A stretch of DNA of 57,397 nucleotides, from positions 1 through 57,397 of the forward strand of contig JAUXRW010000004.1 of assembly GCA_030681555.1 (NCBI GenBank), read 5' to 3'. The stretch comes from Acidimicrobiales bacterium. GTDB taxonomy: Bacteria > Actinomycetota > Acidimicrobiia > Acidimicrobiales > VFJN01. A program made the position numbers and the translations under genes. The notes beneath the pieces were generated by a model that was not told the origin of the DNA, made no database searches, and saw only the letters and a list, made by a program, of their open reading frames with translations. Shown here piece after piece: positions 24,893 through 32,646 of the stretch. Position 1 is the stretch's first letter; every line of letters begins with the position of its first letter.

Positions 24893-26574
24893 CAGGGCGC
24901 CTCGTCCTTCGACAGGAAGCGCCACACCGCGGCCGGGACGAGCACCAGGGCCAGCATCAGCACGATGATGAGCACCATCAACGTCTGCGTCGTCGACCAG
25001 CCGGACGACCCGGACAGGAGTGTGGTCGTCACCGGGCCCTCCGCGAGCGCTCCGGTGCCGCCCCCGTCGCCGGCAGCGAGGGAGTCGAGGCACACGCCCG
25101 TCTCGGGATCGCAGGCCGCGGTCCCTCCGAGGCCGCCGTCCGTGACCGCACCGCCGTCAGCTGCGCCCGTCGCACCGCCGGAGGTCGATCCTCCCGTGGC
25201 CCCCCCGGCACCGCCGCCGGCGGCACCGCCGCCGGTCGCCCCGCCACCGCCCCCGCCGCCGGTGCCCCCGCCGCCGCTCGCAGCGGTCGAGACCGTCTTC
25301 ACGCCCCCCGTGCCGGTGGCGCACTGCGCAGGACCCTTCTTGTCGCACTCCGGCGGCACCGGTGCGTTCTTGGCGAGCAGGTTGGTGCCATCGGAGGAGA
25401 AGGTCGGGTTCTTGCAGCTGTTGATGTTGATGTCCTGCACGACCACGCCGGGGATCTTCCGGATCTGGTCGAAGCTGGCCGTCACGAGGTTGATCGGCAG
25501 CGGCGAGTAGCCGAGCGACGCGGACTGCTGCTGGGCCTGGCACATCGCGTAGTAGGCGAAGGCGCCGAGGGTCTTTCCCTTCGCCTCGTTGAACTGCCCC
25601 CCGACCTTCGTCGGCAGGATGAAGTAGGAGTACGACGACAGGGGGTAGTTCCGGCTGTCCGGGTCGCGGTAGACGTCGTCGAGCTCCTGGGTCAGGTAGC
25701 TGTCGGAGCTCTCGTCGTTGTTGATCTTGGCCTTGAGGAGCGAGACTGCGACGTTCTCGGGCGTCGGTTCCGTGTAGTACCCCGCTGCGTTCAGCACCTT
25801 CGCGACCGGGAAGCGGGCGCCGAGCGCATACGAGTAGTTCACGTAGCCGATGGCGCCTTCGGCGAAGCTCTGCGCGACGTAGCCGGCCACGCCGAGGTCC
25901 CCGGACTGCGCGATCATCCCGCCGACGGTCGGGTAGAAGGACGTGAACCCACAGGCGGGGGCGCGGCCGGACCGCTCACAGAACGAGTTCCAGATGCTGG
26001 GGTGTTGGGAGATCATCCACTCCGTGAACTGCGCGCTCGAGCCCGATCCGTCCGAGCGGACCACCGGGACGACCTTGCGGCTCGGCAGGGCCAGCCCGGG
26101 GTTGTCGGCCTTCAGGGCCGGGTCGTCCCAGCTCGTGATGGCGCCGGTGAAGAGCTTGGCGACGTTCTCCCCGGACAGCCGCAGGTTCGTGACCCGCTGG
26201 CCGTTGATCTTCAGGTTGTACATCAACGACGTGCCGCCGGCGGTCACGGGGATGTAGGCGTAGCTCCCGCGTGCGGGATTCTCTGGGGCGGACCCGTCCT
26301 CGGGTCGGAACTGGAACGGGATGTCCGAGGCCGCGAAGTCGACCGTGCCGTTGAGGAAGTTCTTCCGGCCGGCACTCGACCCGCTCGGGTTGTAGTCGAC
26401 CGTGATGCCGAACTGCTTGACGTTGACACGCATGGCATCGATCGCACCGGCGGACCACGACGATCCCTCCCCGGAGATGCGCTGGTAGGTCTCACGCGCC
26501 TCGGCGGGTGAGCCGAGGACGGCGAGCACGGCACCCAGCACGAGGAGGACGGCGACGAGTCGGACTCGGGCCAT
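24892..26574 (-). CDS. pstS: PstS phosphate-binding protein, C-terminally membrane-anchored
   Basis: 560 residues. Signal peptide 1-27 (no lipobox), then the PstS fold with phosphate-contact segments: GEGSSWSAGAIDAM, YNPSGSSAGRKNFLNGTVDF, SDIPF, RSDGSGSSAQFTEWM, GAIGYVNYSYAL. After residue about 400 there is a Cys-containing region, a Gly-rich linker (about 450-500) and a C-terminal helix (TLMVLIIVLMLALVLVPAAVW). It is thus tethered by its tail, not by a lipid as in mycobacterial PstS. TGATG overlaps couple it to pstA upstream and to the giant PstS-like gene downstream. Confidence 0.9.
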   Translation of the reverse strand: MARVRLVAVLLVLGAVLAVLGSPAEARETYQRISGEGSSWSAGAIDAMRVNVKQFGITVDYNPSGSSAGRKNFLNGTVDFAASDIPFQFRPEDGSAPENPARGSYAYIPVTAGGTSLMYNLKINGQRVTNLRLSGENVAKLFTGAITSWDDPALKADNPGLALPSRKVVPVVRSDGSGSSAQFTEWMISQHPSIWNSFCERSGRAPACGFTSFYPTVGGMIAQSGDLGVAGYVAQSFAEGAIGYVNYSYALGARFPVAKVLNAAGYYTEPTPENVAVSLLKAKINNDESSDSYLTQELDDVYRDPDSRNYPLSSYSYFILPTKVGGQFNEAKGKTLGAFAYYAMCQAQQQSASLGYSPLPINLVTASFDQIRKIPGVVVQDININSCKNPTFSSDGTNLLAKNAPVPPECDKKGPAQCATGTGGVKTVSTAASGGGGTGGGGGGGATGGGAAGGGAGGATGGSTSGGATGAADGGAVTDGGLGGTAACDPETGVCLDSLAAGDGGGTGALAEGPVTTTLLSGSSGWSTTQTLMVLIIVLMLALVLVPAAVWRFLSKDEAP

Positions 26575-27782
26575 CAGGTCGCTCCCAGCTGCTTCGCGTC
26601 GAACCGCTCGACGTCCTTCGCCGACCGCACGGCCAGGCGCTGGGCCTGACGACCGCTCACTCGTCCGGCGGGGCGCCCGCCGAGGATGCGTGCGACGACG
26701 AATAGGACGAGGACGAGGAGCATGAGCACCGCCGCGGTGGCGAACCCACGGGCGACCAGCGCCGGCTGGGGCGACCGCACGAACTCGAACGTCGCCAGCG
26801 GGAGGGACACCATCGGACCCTCCAACGGGTTCGCGTTGAGCGTCGAGGTGAACCCCGCCGTGAGGAGCACCGGCGCGGTCTCCCCGAGGCCCCGGGCCAC
26901 ACCGAGGATGACCGCGGTGGCCAGCCCGGACCGGGCCGTGGGCAGGACGACGTGACGGACCGTGCGCCACTGCGGCGCGCCGAGCGCCGCCGACGCCTCG
27001 CGGAGGTTGCCCGGCACCAGTCGGAGGACCACATCGGCCGACCTGATGATGATCGGCAGCATCATGATGCTGACGGCGATCGAGGCGGCCAGGCCGGACC
27101 GCTCGAAGCCAAGCACGAGGATCCAGGTGGCGAAGATGAACAGCCCCGCGAGGATCGACGGGAGGGCGGTCATCGCGTCGACGATCGAGCGCACGATCCC
27201 CGCGGCCCGGCTGCGGGTCTCGTTCAGGAACACCGCGCAGGCCAGCCCGAGCGGCACGGTCAGGACCAGGGCCAGCGAGATCATGATGAGCGTCCCGAGG
27301 ATGGCGTGCGAGATCCCGCCCTTCGACAGCGGGTCGGCCGGGCCCGCTGCGCTCATGTCGTCGTGGTAGAGGTTGACGTTCCCGAGCGCCTCCCGTCCCC
27401 GCCACAGCGTGAACGCGATGACCGACACGAGCGCCACCAGCGACAGCACCGTCGCCGATGCCAGGAGCACGGCCATGACCTTGTCGACGACGGCGGGGCG
27501 CTCGTCCTCCATCCACGTGAGGAGCGCGTAGATGGCGACGAACAGCACGTAGGTGACGATGACGAAGCCGACGGCGCCGGAGATCGGCGCCAAGCGGCCG
27601 AACAGGAGCAGTCCGGTGCAGAGCGCGCTGAGGAGCGCGCCGCACAGGTTGAGCAGGTCCTGACGCTGCACGCCCCCGATGGCGCGGCGGACCTGGCCCC
27701 CGGCCGGAGCTCCGTGCTCGCGCGGCAACACCGTGCGCTCGGACGGGCGAGCGGCCTCCGGGGCGGACAGGAGGGTCGTCAT
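26574..27782 (-). CDS. pstA: PstA phosphate ABC-transporter permease
   Basis: 402 residues, about 100 longer than classical PstA. The core permease (about 150-370) has the BPD-transporter motif EASAALGAPQWRTVRHVVLP and the typical LGVARGLGETAPVLLTAG. The extra N-terminus adds hydrophobic helices (LLNLCGALLSALCTGLLLFG, VGFVIVTYVLFVAIYALLTW, VMAVLLASATVLSLVALVSV). Between core helices is an extracellular loop with NLYHDDMSAAGPADPL. ATGA overlaps pstC, TGATG overlaps pstS. Confidence 0.9.
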   Translation of the reverse strand: MTTLLSAPEAARPSERTVLPREHGAPAGGQVRRAIGGVQRQDLLNLCGALLSALCTGLLLFGRLAPISGAVGFVIVTYVLFVAIYALLTWMEDERPAVVDKVMAVLLASATVLSLVALVSVIAFTLWRGREALGNVNLYHDDMSAAGPADPLSKGGISHAILGTLIMISLALVLTVPLGLACAVFLNETRSRAAGIVRSIVDAMTALPSILAGLFIFATWILVLGFERSGLAASIAVSIMMLPIIIRSADVVLRLVPGNLREASAALGAPQWRTVRHVVLPTARSGLATAVILGVARGLGETAPVLLTAGFTSTLNANPLEGPMVSLPLATFEFVRSPQPALVARGFATAAVLMLLVLVLFVVARILGGRPAGRVSGRQAQRLAVRSAKDVERFDAKQLGAT

Positions 27783-28801
27783 GCTTCGCTGCTCGCGCCG
27801 GACCGCGAGCGGGCGACGAAGGCCGACGCGGTGAAGTTGACGACGAGGGTGAGGGCGAAGAGGGCGAGCCCGGCCGCCATCAGGGCAGACAGGCCGAAGC
27901 CGGAGGCCTCGCTGTAGCGCAGGGCGATGAGGCTGGAGACCGAGTTGCTGCCGGCCTCGAGGATGTGGAAGTTGATGTCGAAGCGCGGGGAGATGATCAG
28001 GAGGACGGCGATCGTCTCCCCGAGCGCCCGGCCGAGCCCCAGCATCGTCCCGCCGATGATCCCGCCCCGGGCGAACGGGAGCGAGACGATCCGGATCATC
28101 CCCCACCGCGTCGCCCCGAGGGCGAACGCACCTTCGCGCTCGCCGGTGGGCACCTGCGAGAACACCTCCCGCATGATTGAGCACTGGATGGGCATCACCA
28201 TGAGGGCGACCACGACGCCAGCGATGAACGTGGAGGCCGTGAAGACGGTCTCGCTCGAGAGCGGATCGGTCGGGTCCGCGCCGCTCACCTCGAAGAGCGG
28301 GATCCACGAGAACCAGGTGGCCAGCCACCGGGAGACGCCGAGGATCTGTCCCTGGAACAGGTACGCGCCCCACAGGCCGTAGACGACGCTCGGGACAGCG
28401 GCCATGAGGTCGACCAGGCCGACGAGCGTCGACCGGAAGCGCTCGGGCGCGACCTCGGCGATGAAGAGCGCTGAGCCGAGCGACACGGGGAGGGCGATGC
28501 TCACGGCGACCAGCGCGATGGCGATCGTGCCGGTCAGGACCGCGGCGACACCGAACTCGCCTCGGTCCGGCTGCCACTCCGCGGTGGTGAGGAACGAGGC
28601 ACCGGTGGTCCGCAGCGCCTGGGCCGCCTCGAAGGACAGGAACAGCCCGACGGCAGCCATGATGGCCAGCACCAGCAATCCGGTCGCCAGCGAGCCGCGG
28701 GTGAAGATGCGGTCGCCGAGCTCCGGCTGCACGGCGATCGCCCGCGGGACGGGCGCGGGTCCGGACGGCGGGCCCGGGAGGGTAGTCATCGTCGTGGCCA
28801 T
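27779..28801 (-). CDS. pstC: PstC phosphate ABC-transporter permease
   Basis: 340 residues, six predicted helices. PstC features: GVAAVLTGTIAIALVAVSIALP, VDLMAAVPSVVYGLWG, coupling motif GAFALGATRWGMIRIVSLPF, LGLGRALGETIAVLLIIS. The N-terminal 30 residues are Pro-rich and cytoplasmic. It follows the 262-aa tail-anchored gene by 2 bp and overlaps pstA (ATGA), so all are one transcription unit led by the PHO box at 30648-30680. Confidence 0.9.
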   Translation of the reverse strand: MATTMTTLPGPPSGPAPVPRAIAVQPELGDRIFTRGSLATGLLVLAIMAAVGLFLSFEAAQALRTTGASFLTTAEWQPDRGEFGVAAVLTGTIAIALVAVSIALPVSLGSALFIAEVAPERFRSTLVGLVDLMAAVPSVVYGLWGAYLFQGQILGVSRWLATWFSWIPLFEVSGADPTDPLSSETVFTASTFIAGVVVALMVMPIQCSIMREVFSQVPTGEREGAFALGATRWGMIRIVSLPFARGGIIGGTMLGLGRALGETIAVLLIISPRFDINFHILEAGSNSVSSLIALRYSEASGFGLSALMAAGLALFALTLVVNFTASAFVARSRSGASSEA

Positions 28802-28803
28802 GG

Positions 28804-29592
28804 TCAGCCCACCCAGGCGAGGAGCACGACGAGGAGCACCAGGACGGCGATCATGGGCAGCACCACGTCGACGTAGAGGAGCTTGTTCCACGTCGGCCTA
28901 GATCGGGGGCGAGCAGCCACGGCGTCGGCGGGGGGCGCAGCGGGCGGCACCACCGTGAACGGGCCGGCCGGAGCAGCGGCCGGCCACCCGGCGCCGGGCG
29001 CGACTCCCGGCGCTACCGGGAGCACGAAGACGAACGTGTCGCCGGCGCGCTGCGGTGCCTCCTCGGCGGACGTCTGCGCAGGCGACGTGGCCGGCAGTGC
29101 AGCGGGGGGCGCGGCGATGGTCGGGGCCGGGAAGCGGGGGAACGGCGGTCGCTCAGGGGCGACCTCCGGCGGCGGCTCGACCTCAACGCGGAGGCTCGAC
29201 GGCGGCTCGGTGGCCGGGCGCTGGTGGAGAGCCCGGAGCGCCTGCTCGCTCGCCGCCGCCGCCACGGCGGCGGCGTGGGCGCGCGCCGCCGTCATTAGCC
29301 GGATCGCGTCGTTGCGCACCTGCTCGAGCTCGTCGGACAGCTCGGCGCGTCGGGCGTCGACCCGGAGGGCCGGATGGAGCGCCCCCAGCTCGTCGGGCTC
29401 GGAGGCGGCACCGGCGCGGCTGAGCGCAGGCGGCGGCGTGGGGGCGTGCGCAGCGGCACGCAACTGCAGCGCCACCCGGGCTGCCCCGGCCCGCGCCGAG
29501 CGGAGGGCGTCGTCCAGCTCCGGGGCCGCCGGGCGCGGCGGCTCGAGGTCGTCCGCCGGACGGGGTTCGTCCCCGACGGTGTCGGCCAACAC
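28804..29592 (-). CDS. Tail-anchored coiled-coil protein I (Pst operon)
   Basis: 262 residues from GTG 29592, the first start after the preceding gene's stop. The N-terminal two-thirds are alpha-helical and Ala/Arg/Glu-rich (ELDDALRSARAGAARVALQL, ELSDELEQVRNDAIRLMTAA), a likely coiled coil. A Pro-rich linker with many PPA and PAAP runs follows. The C-terminus is a single helix (VVLPMIAVLVLLVVLLAWVG) ending at the stop, so the protein is anchored by its tail and faces the cytoplasm. It shares the terminal LL.W.G ending with its neighbour. The family is unknown to me. Confidence 0.6.
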   Translation of the reverse strand: MLADTVGDEPRPADDLEPPRPAAPELDDALRSARAGAARVALQLRAAAHAPTPPPALSRAGAASEPDELGALHPALRVDARRAELSDELEQVRNDAIRLMTAARAHAAAVAAAASEQALRALHQRPATEPPSSLRVEVEPPPEVAPERPPFPRFPAPTIAAPPAALPATSPAQTSAEEAPQRAGDTFVFVLPVAPGVAPGAGWPAAAPAGPFTVVPPAAPPADAVAARPRSRPTWNKLLYVDVVLPMIAVLVLLVVLLAWVG

Positions 29593-29596
29593 GACC

Positions 29597-30193
29597 TCAG
29601 CCGATCCAGAGGAGCAGGAGAACGAGCACGGCGACGGCGACGAGGACGGGGACGAGCCGGCCCCGCGCCTCGGCCAGCTGCTGGCCCCGCAGGGCAGATG
29701 CAGCCTGCTCCAGCTGCCAGAAGTCGACGAACCGCGCCGCGTCCTCGCGCTCACGCGCGTCGCCCGCGCCCGCACCGGCCATCGCCGCCGGATCGACGGG
29801 GGGCGGCGGCGTGACGACGGGGGCGGCGCCGGCGAGGTGGGCGGCGACGTGCTCCTGGGCATCGACGACCAGCCATGCCGCGTAGGCGCGCGCGTCGGCC
29901 AGCCGGGCGGCCGCCCTCGCGCTGGCCGCGTCGACCTCCATGCGGAAGTAGCCGTCCCCGCTGCGGGCCAGCTCCTCGACCGACGCCTGCAGCTGGCCGA
30001 TGCGGTCGCTGCCGCCGTCCGGGCCGGTGTGGAGGGCGAGGAGCTTCTCCTCGGCCGCGTCCGCCTCTCGTTCGGCCGTCTCGACCTGTTCGAAGAGGTG
30101 GTCGAGCCCGTCGCGGACGGCGTCGAGGAGATCGTCGACGGCCGCCGCCGGCACCGTGTCGGCCAGGTCGACCTGCGGGATGGCGGCGGTCAT
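29597..30193 (-). CDS. Tail-anchored coiled-coil protein II (Pst operon)
   Basis: 198 residues. Helical N-terminus (AAVDDLLDAVRDGLDHLFEQ, VETAEREADAAEEKLLALH), a basic Ala-rich helix (DAASARAAARLADARAYAAW), a short PPPP linker and a C-terminal helix (LVPVLVAVAVLVLLLLWIG) running to the stop. The layout parallels the 262-aa neighbour. ATGA joins it to the DivIVA-like gene upstream; a 4-nt gap separates it from the next. The family is unknown; a membrane-bound scaffold near the transporter is inferred from position only. Confidence 0.6.
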   Translation of the reverse strand: MTAAIPQVDLADTVPAAAVDDLLDAVRDGLDHLFEQVETAEREADAAEEKLLALHTGPDGGSDRIGQLQASVEELARSGDGYFRMEVDAASARAAARLADARAYAAWLVVDAQEHVAAHLAGAAPVVTPPPPVDPAAMAGAGAGDAREREDAARFVDFWQLEQAASALRGQQLAEARGRLVPVLVAVAVLVLLLLWIG

Positions 30194-30627
30194 CCGACGA
30201 GCCGGGCGTCGAACCAGGTCTCCTCGACCGGACGGTCGTCCCGGATCGGGGCGACGGGTTCGTAGGAGGCGTCGGAGGAGAGGGTCGCGACGATCTCGGC
30301 GGCCCACGCCCGGGCGGCCGCGAGGATCCCCTCGCACTCGGCGTCGGCCGCGGCCAGGATCACGGCCACCGTGCGCTCCGTGGTGTCGCGCTCGGACTCG
30401 AGGTCGCGGGTGGCGGACCGCAGCGCCATGGCCATGCGGTGGCTTTGCTCGGCCGCTGCGGTCAGCGCCTCCTCCGCCCGGCGGCGGCGGTCGTGGGCCG
30501 CCGCCAACGCCGCCTCGAGCTGCGCGCGATGGACCTCGGCCTGCTCGAGGAACTGGTGGACCCCGGCGCGGTCGTAGAACTTGATCCCGTCCGCGTCGGG
30601 CTCCGGGGCGGAGTCCTGGGGGAACAT
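30190..30627 (-). CDS. DivIVA-like coiled-coil protein heading the pst operon
   Basis: 145 residues, soluble, mostly alpha-helical. The segment IKFYDRAGVHQFLEQAEVHR at 15-34 resembles the N-terminal motif of DivIVA-like proteins, followed by a long coiled coil (about 30-115) and an acidic tail ending FDARLVG. It begins 21 nt after the last PHO-box unit and has no Shine-Dalgarno, so a very short or leaderless transcript is possible. ATGA couples it to the next gene. Membership of DivIVA proper is uncertain. Confidence 0.55.
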   Translation of the reverse strand: MFPQDSAPEPDADGIKFYDRAGVHQFLEQAEVHRAQLEAALAAAHDRRRRAEEALTAAAEQSHRMAMALRSATRDLESERDTTERTVAVILAAADAECEGILAAARAWAAEIVATLSSDASYEPVAPIRDDRPVEETWFDARLVG

Positions 30628-30647
30628 GTCGGCATCGTCGCAGCACG

Positions 30648-30680
30648 AGGTGACAGCGCCCTGAACGGCCCTTGAACGGC
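30648..30680 (-). promoter_or_regulatory. PHO box: three 11-bp direct repeats before the pst operon
   Basis: Reading the minus strand, three consecutive 11-mers occur: GCCGTTCAAGG, GCCGTTCAGGG and CGCTGTCACCT. They share the GTTCA/TGTCA core at exact 11-nt spacing, as in actinobacterial PhoP (PhoB) boxes. They end 20 nt before the first gene of the operon, where they would overlap the -35 region. This is the best evidence that the whole downstream cluster is induced by phosphate limitation. Confidence 0.7.
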
Positions 30681-30787
30681 GCACCGCCCCCGGGGGACAT
30701 CTCCGTGGCCGAGGTCTGACCGTCCGAGGGGCCGCCGGTCGTAGCGGCTCACTCCAGCCCTTGCGCCCTACGGACAATGCTCCCGCC

Positions 30788-31426
30788 CTATGCGCGGCGC
30801 TCGTGGACCCATCGCCACAAGGCTGAGCGGAGCACCGCACACGACGACCCTCGCGACGTCCGGATGCGCTCGTGGACCGTCGCGCAGGAGCCCAGGCATG
30901 ACCTGGGCCGGCTCCGCACGGGATGGCCGTGACGTCGCGCCTCTGTCGACGCAAACACCGACGTCTCCGGGCAGCTAACAACCGGCGTAGGTCTGCCGAC
31001 GCCCTCAAGCGTGCGCTGGTTCTCTCCTGGCCGGGTAACGGCAGCGCGAAAGTGCTCACCCACAGAGTCGAGCGCTCGGGTGGCGCCGGGGTCGCCGAGG
31101 CTCTCGAGCCGGCACAAGCCCATCGCTGCGTCGCGTGCCGCGTCGTGCCTGCTCCCCGGTGTTGAGCTGCGGAGTGCCTCGACCGCCTCGTCGTGGACAC
31201 GTCTAACGCTGGAGCTCCACCGCTCCCTGGGTTCCATGCGGGGCTCCGCCGGCGGGTTGTGAGCCGGCTCGGCCAGCGGCGCCCGGACACCGAAGGCCAC
31301 CACCCATGCCCATGGCAGCTCGGCCACGTCGGCGGGCGCTGGCACCTCGAGCGACGCCGTCTCGCCGGGCAGCCGCCAGGTGTAGCGCCCACCGGTCGTC
31401 GGATGGATCGACGGCGCGACCATCAC
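30788..31426 (-). pseudogene. Remnant of a primase-polymerase (prim-pol) replication protein
   Basis: The open frame begins with VAPSIHPTTGGRYTW and a following ELPWAWV. This resembles the end of the bifunctional DNA primase/polymerase domain (PPS.HP.TG..Y.W ... LP.WL). A helical part after it fits the usual C-terminal region of such proteins (SRHDAARDAAMGLCRLESLG, EHFRAAVTRPGENQRTLEGVG). The whole catalytic N-terminus is missing, and the last about 70 residues look like random frame. Prim-pol genes of this sort occur in actinobacterial integrative plasmids and prophages, so this is probably debris of such an element. Confidence 0.4.
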
Positions 31427-31434
31427 GTTGCATC

Positions 31435-31737
31435 TACTGTCCCGGCAAGCCGACGCCGGTCGCTTCGTCCTACATCAACCAAACGCGAGAGCTCTGGGCT
31501 CAACGGGCTGCCGACGCAACGGTAATCGTAACGATCGGGGTGCGACCGTTCGTGGCCGAGGACCCCCACATCTGGACTCCGATCATCGAGGCCGCCGCTC
31601 CAATTTGGCATCTCGGCTCGACGACCGGTGATGAGTACGGGCACCTGGCTCAGCTCGCGGGACCACGCCTGGTGCATATCGGGGAGACCTTCGAGAGCGC
31701 CCGGGAAGATCTGCTCGCTCGCCTGGGGACTCTCTGA
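31435..31737 (+). pseudogene. C-terminal gene fragment, possibly SIR2-like
   Basis: From about 31465 the frame reads like a real protein end: YINQTRELWAQRAADATVIV, TIGVRPFVAEDPHIWTPIIE, GPRLVHIGETFESAREDLLA. The strand-turn pattern (VTIGVRP...D.HIW.P) recalls the last part of SIR2-like NAD-binding proteins, but I am not sure. No start codon lies before the conserved part except far upstream in the opposite-strand remnant, so this is a truncated tail joined to the prim-pol remnant near 31430. Confidence 0.35.
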
Positions 31738-31834
31738 TGCATCACGGTGACCAGTCTGTGACCAGAGACCGCACGACCGCCCCTCTCGCGCTGGAACCCA
31801 GGGCGGTGACCTGGGCCTCAGCGGAACGTACTCG

Positions 31835-31864
31835 GTGGAGGCGATGGGACTCGAACCCACGACC
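31835..31864. repeat. Attachment-site-like repeat, left (tRNA-Ala 3' end copy)
   Basis: 30 bp identical to 37960-37989, covering the T-arm and acceptor end of tRNA-Ala in reverse orientation. Weaker similarity continues towards the anticodon loop (GCAAG..CAGG). There is no D-arm or 5' half, so it is not a tRNA gene. It looks like the att site created by integration into the tRNA. Confidence 0.75.
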
Positions 31865-31893
31865 TCCTGCTTGCCGGGGCGCCCTCCAGCGGG

Positions 31894-32646
31894 TCAGAAC
31901 GGGACCTGTTGCCGTAGGAGCCCTTCGCCGGTGCCGCGCCCCGAGAGGATCCGGCAGAAGTCGATGGCGTCGATCGTGATTTCCTCGCCGCCCGCGCCTT
32001 GGGCGTACGTGCCGCCGGCGGGACCGGTGAGGTGCAGCGTGCACGGCTGACCGTGGCGGCGACCCCACTCAGCGGCAGCGTCGGCGACGACGCGGCCGTC
32101 GTGTTCGGCGGTGAGCTCGAGCGGCGTACCGGTGGCCTTGGCCCCGTCGGTTCGGTGCATCCAGGTGTCGCGGGTGAGGATGATGTCGACGAGATAGCCC
32201 ATGCGCCACGTCTCCTCGACGCCGTCGACCTCCTCCTTCATCGGGATGCGACGCATGAGGCGGCGCCGGGCCCGCCACCGGGCCGCCTTCGGTCCGGCGG
32301 TGTCGAGACGGCGGAGGAGCTCGTCGTTGGTGAGCTGGGCGTTGGCATCCACTTGCACGGCGGTGAGACCGTCGACGAACGGGCCGTCGCCGGCCCGCTT
32401 GCCCCCCGCCCGCATCGTGGTCGCAAACGGACGGAGTCCCGTGAAGGTCTCGGTCATGCCGAGCACGTGGCCGGCCATCGCCCGCACGTCCCACAGCGGA
32501 CAGTCCGTCGGGCGGGTCCAGTCGGCGGGGGCCAACGAGCGCAGCATCGAGGCGAACCGCGCCACCTCGGTCTCGGCGAGGGTGGTGGCTTCGGGACGCT
32601 CGATCGGGCGCACGGTGTTGAGGTCGATGGCGGTCATGGCGTTCAT
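31894..32646 (-). CDS. Maleylpyruvate isomerase-family mycothiol-dependent protein (DinB fold)
   Basis: 250 residues. The N-terminal MDMPI/DinB domain (about 20-180) has the pattern WTRPTDCPLWDVRAMAGHVL (metal-ligand His in AGHVLGM) and ETWRMGYLVDIILTRDTWMH with two further histidine-type ligands. A C-terminal SCP2-like region (about 190-240: CTLHLTGPAGGTYAQGAGGE, IDAIDFCRILSGRGTGEGLL) matches TIGR03083 members. These are metal-dependent and often use mycothiol; the substrate is unknown. ATGA overlap with the MBL gene indicates co-expression. Confidence 0.8.
   Translation of the reverse strand: MNAMTAIDLNTVRPIERPEATTLAETEVARFASMLRSLAPADWTRPTDCPLWDVRAMAGHVLGMTETFTGLRPFATTMRAGGKRAGDGPFVDGLTAVQVDANAQLTNDELLRRLDTAGPKAARWRARRRLMRRIPMKEEVDGVEETWRMGYLVDIILTRDTWMHRTDGAKATGTPLELTAEHDGRVVADAAAEWGRRHGQPCTLHLTGPAGGTYAQGAGGEEITIDAIDFCRILSGRGTGEGLLRQQVPF

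Noticed and set aside
31835-31910. Second tRNA gene
   Set aside because: Only the T-arm and acceptor 3' half match; no D-arm, anticodon stem or 5' acceptor strand.
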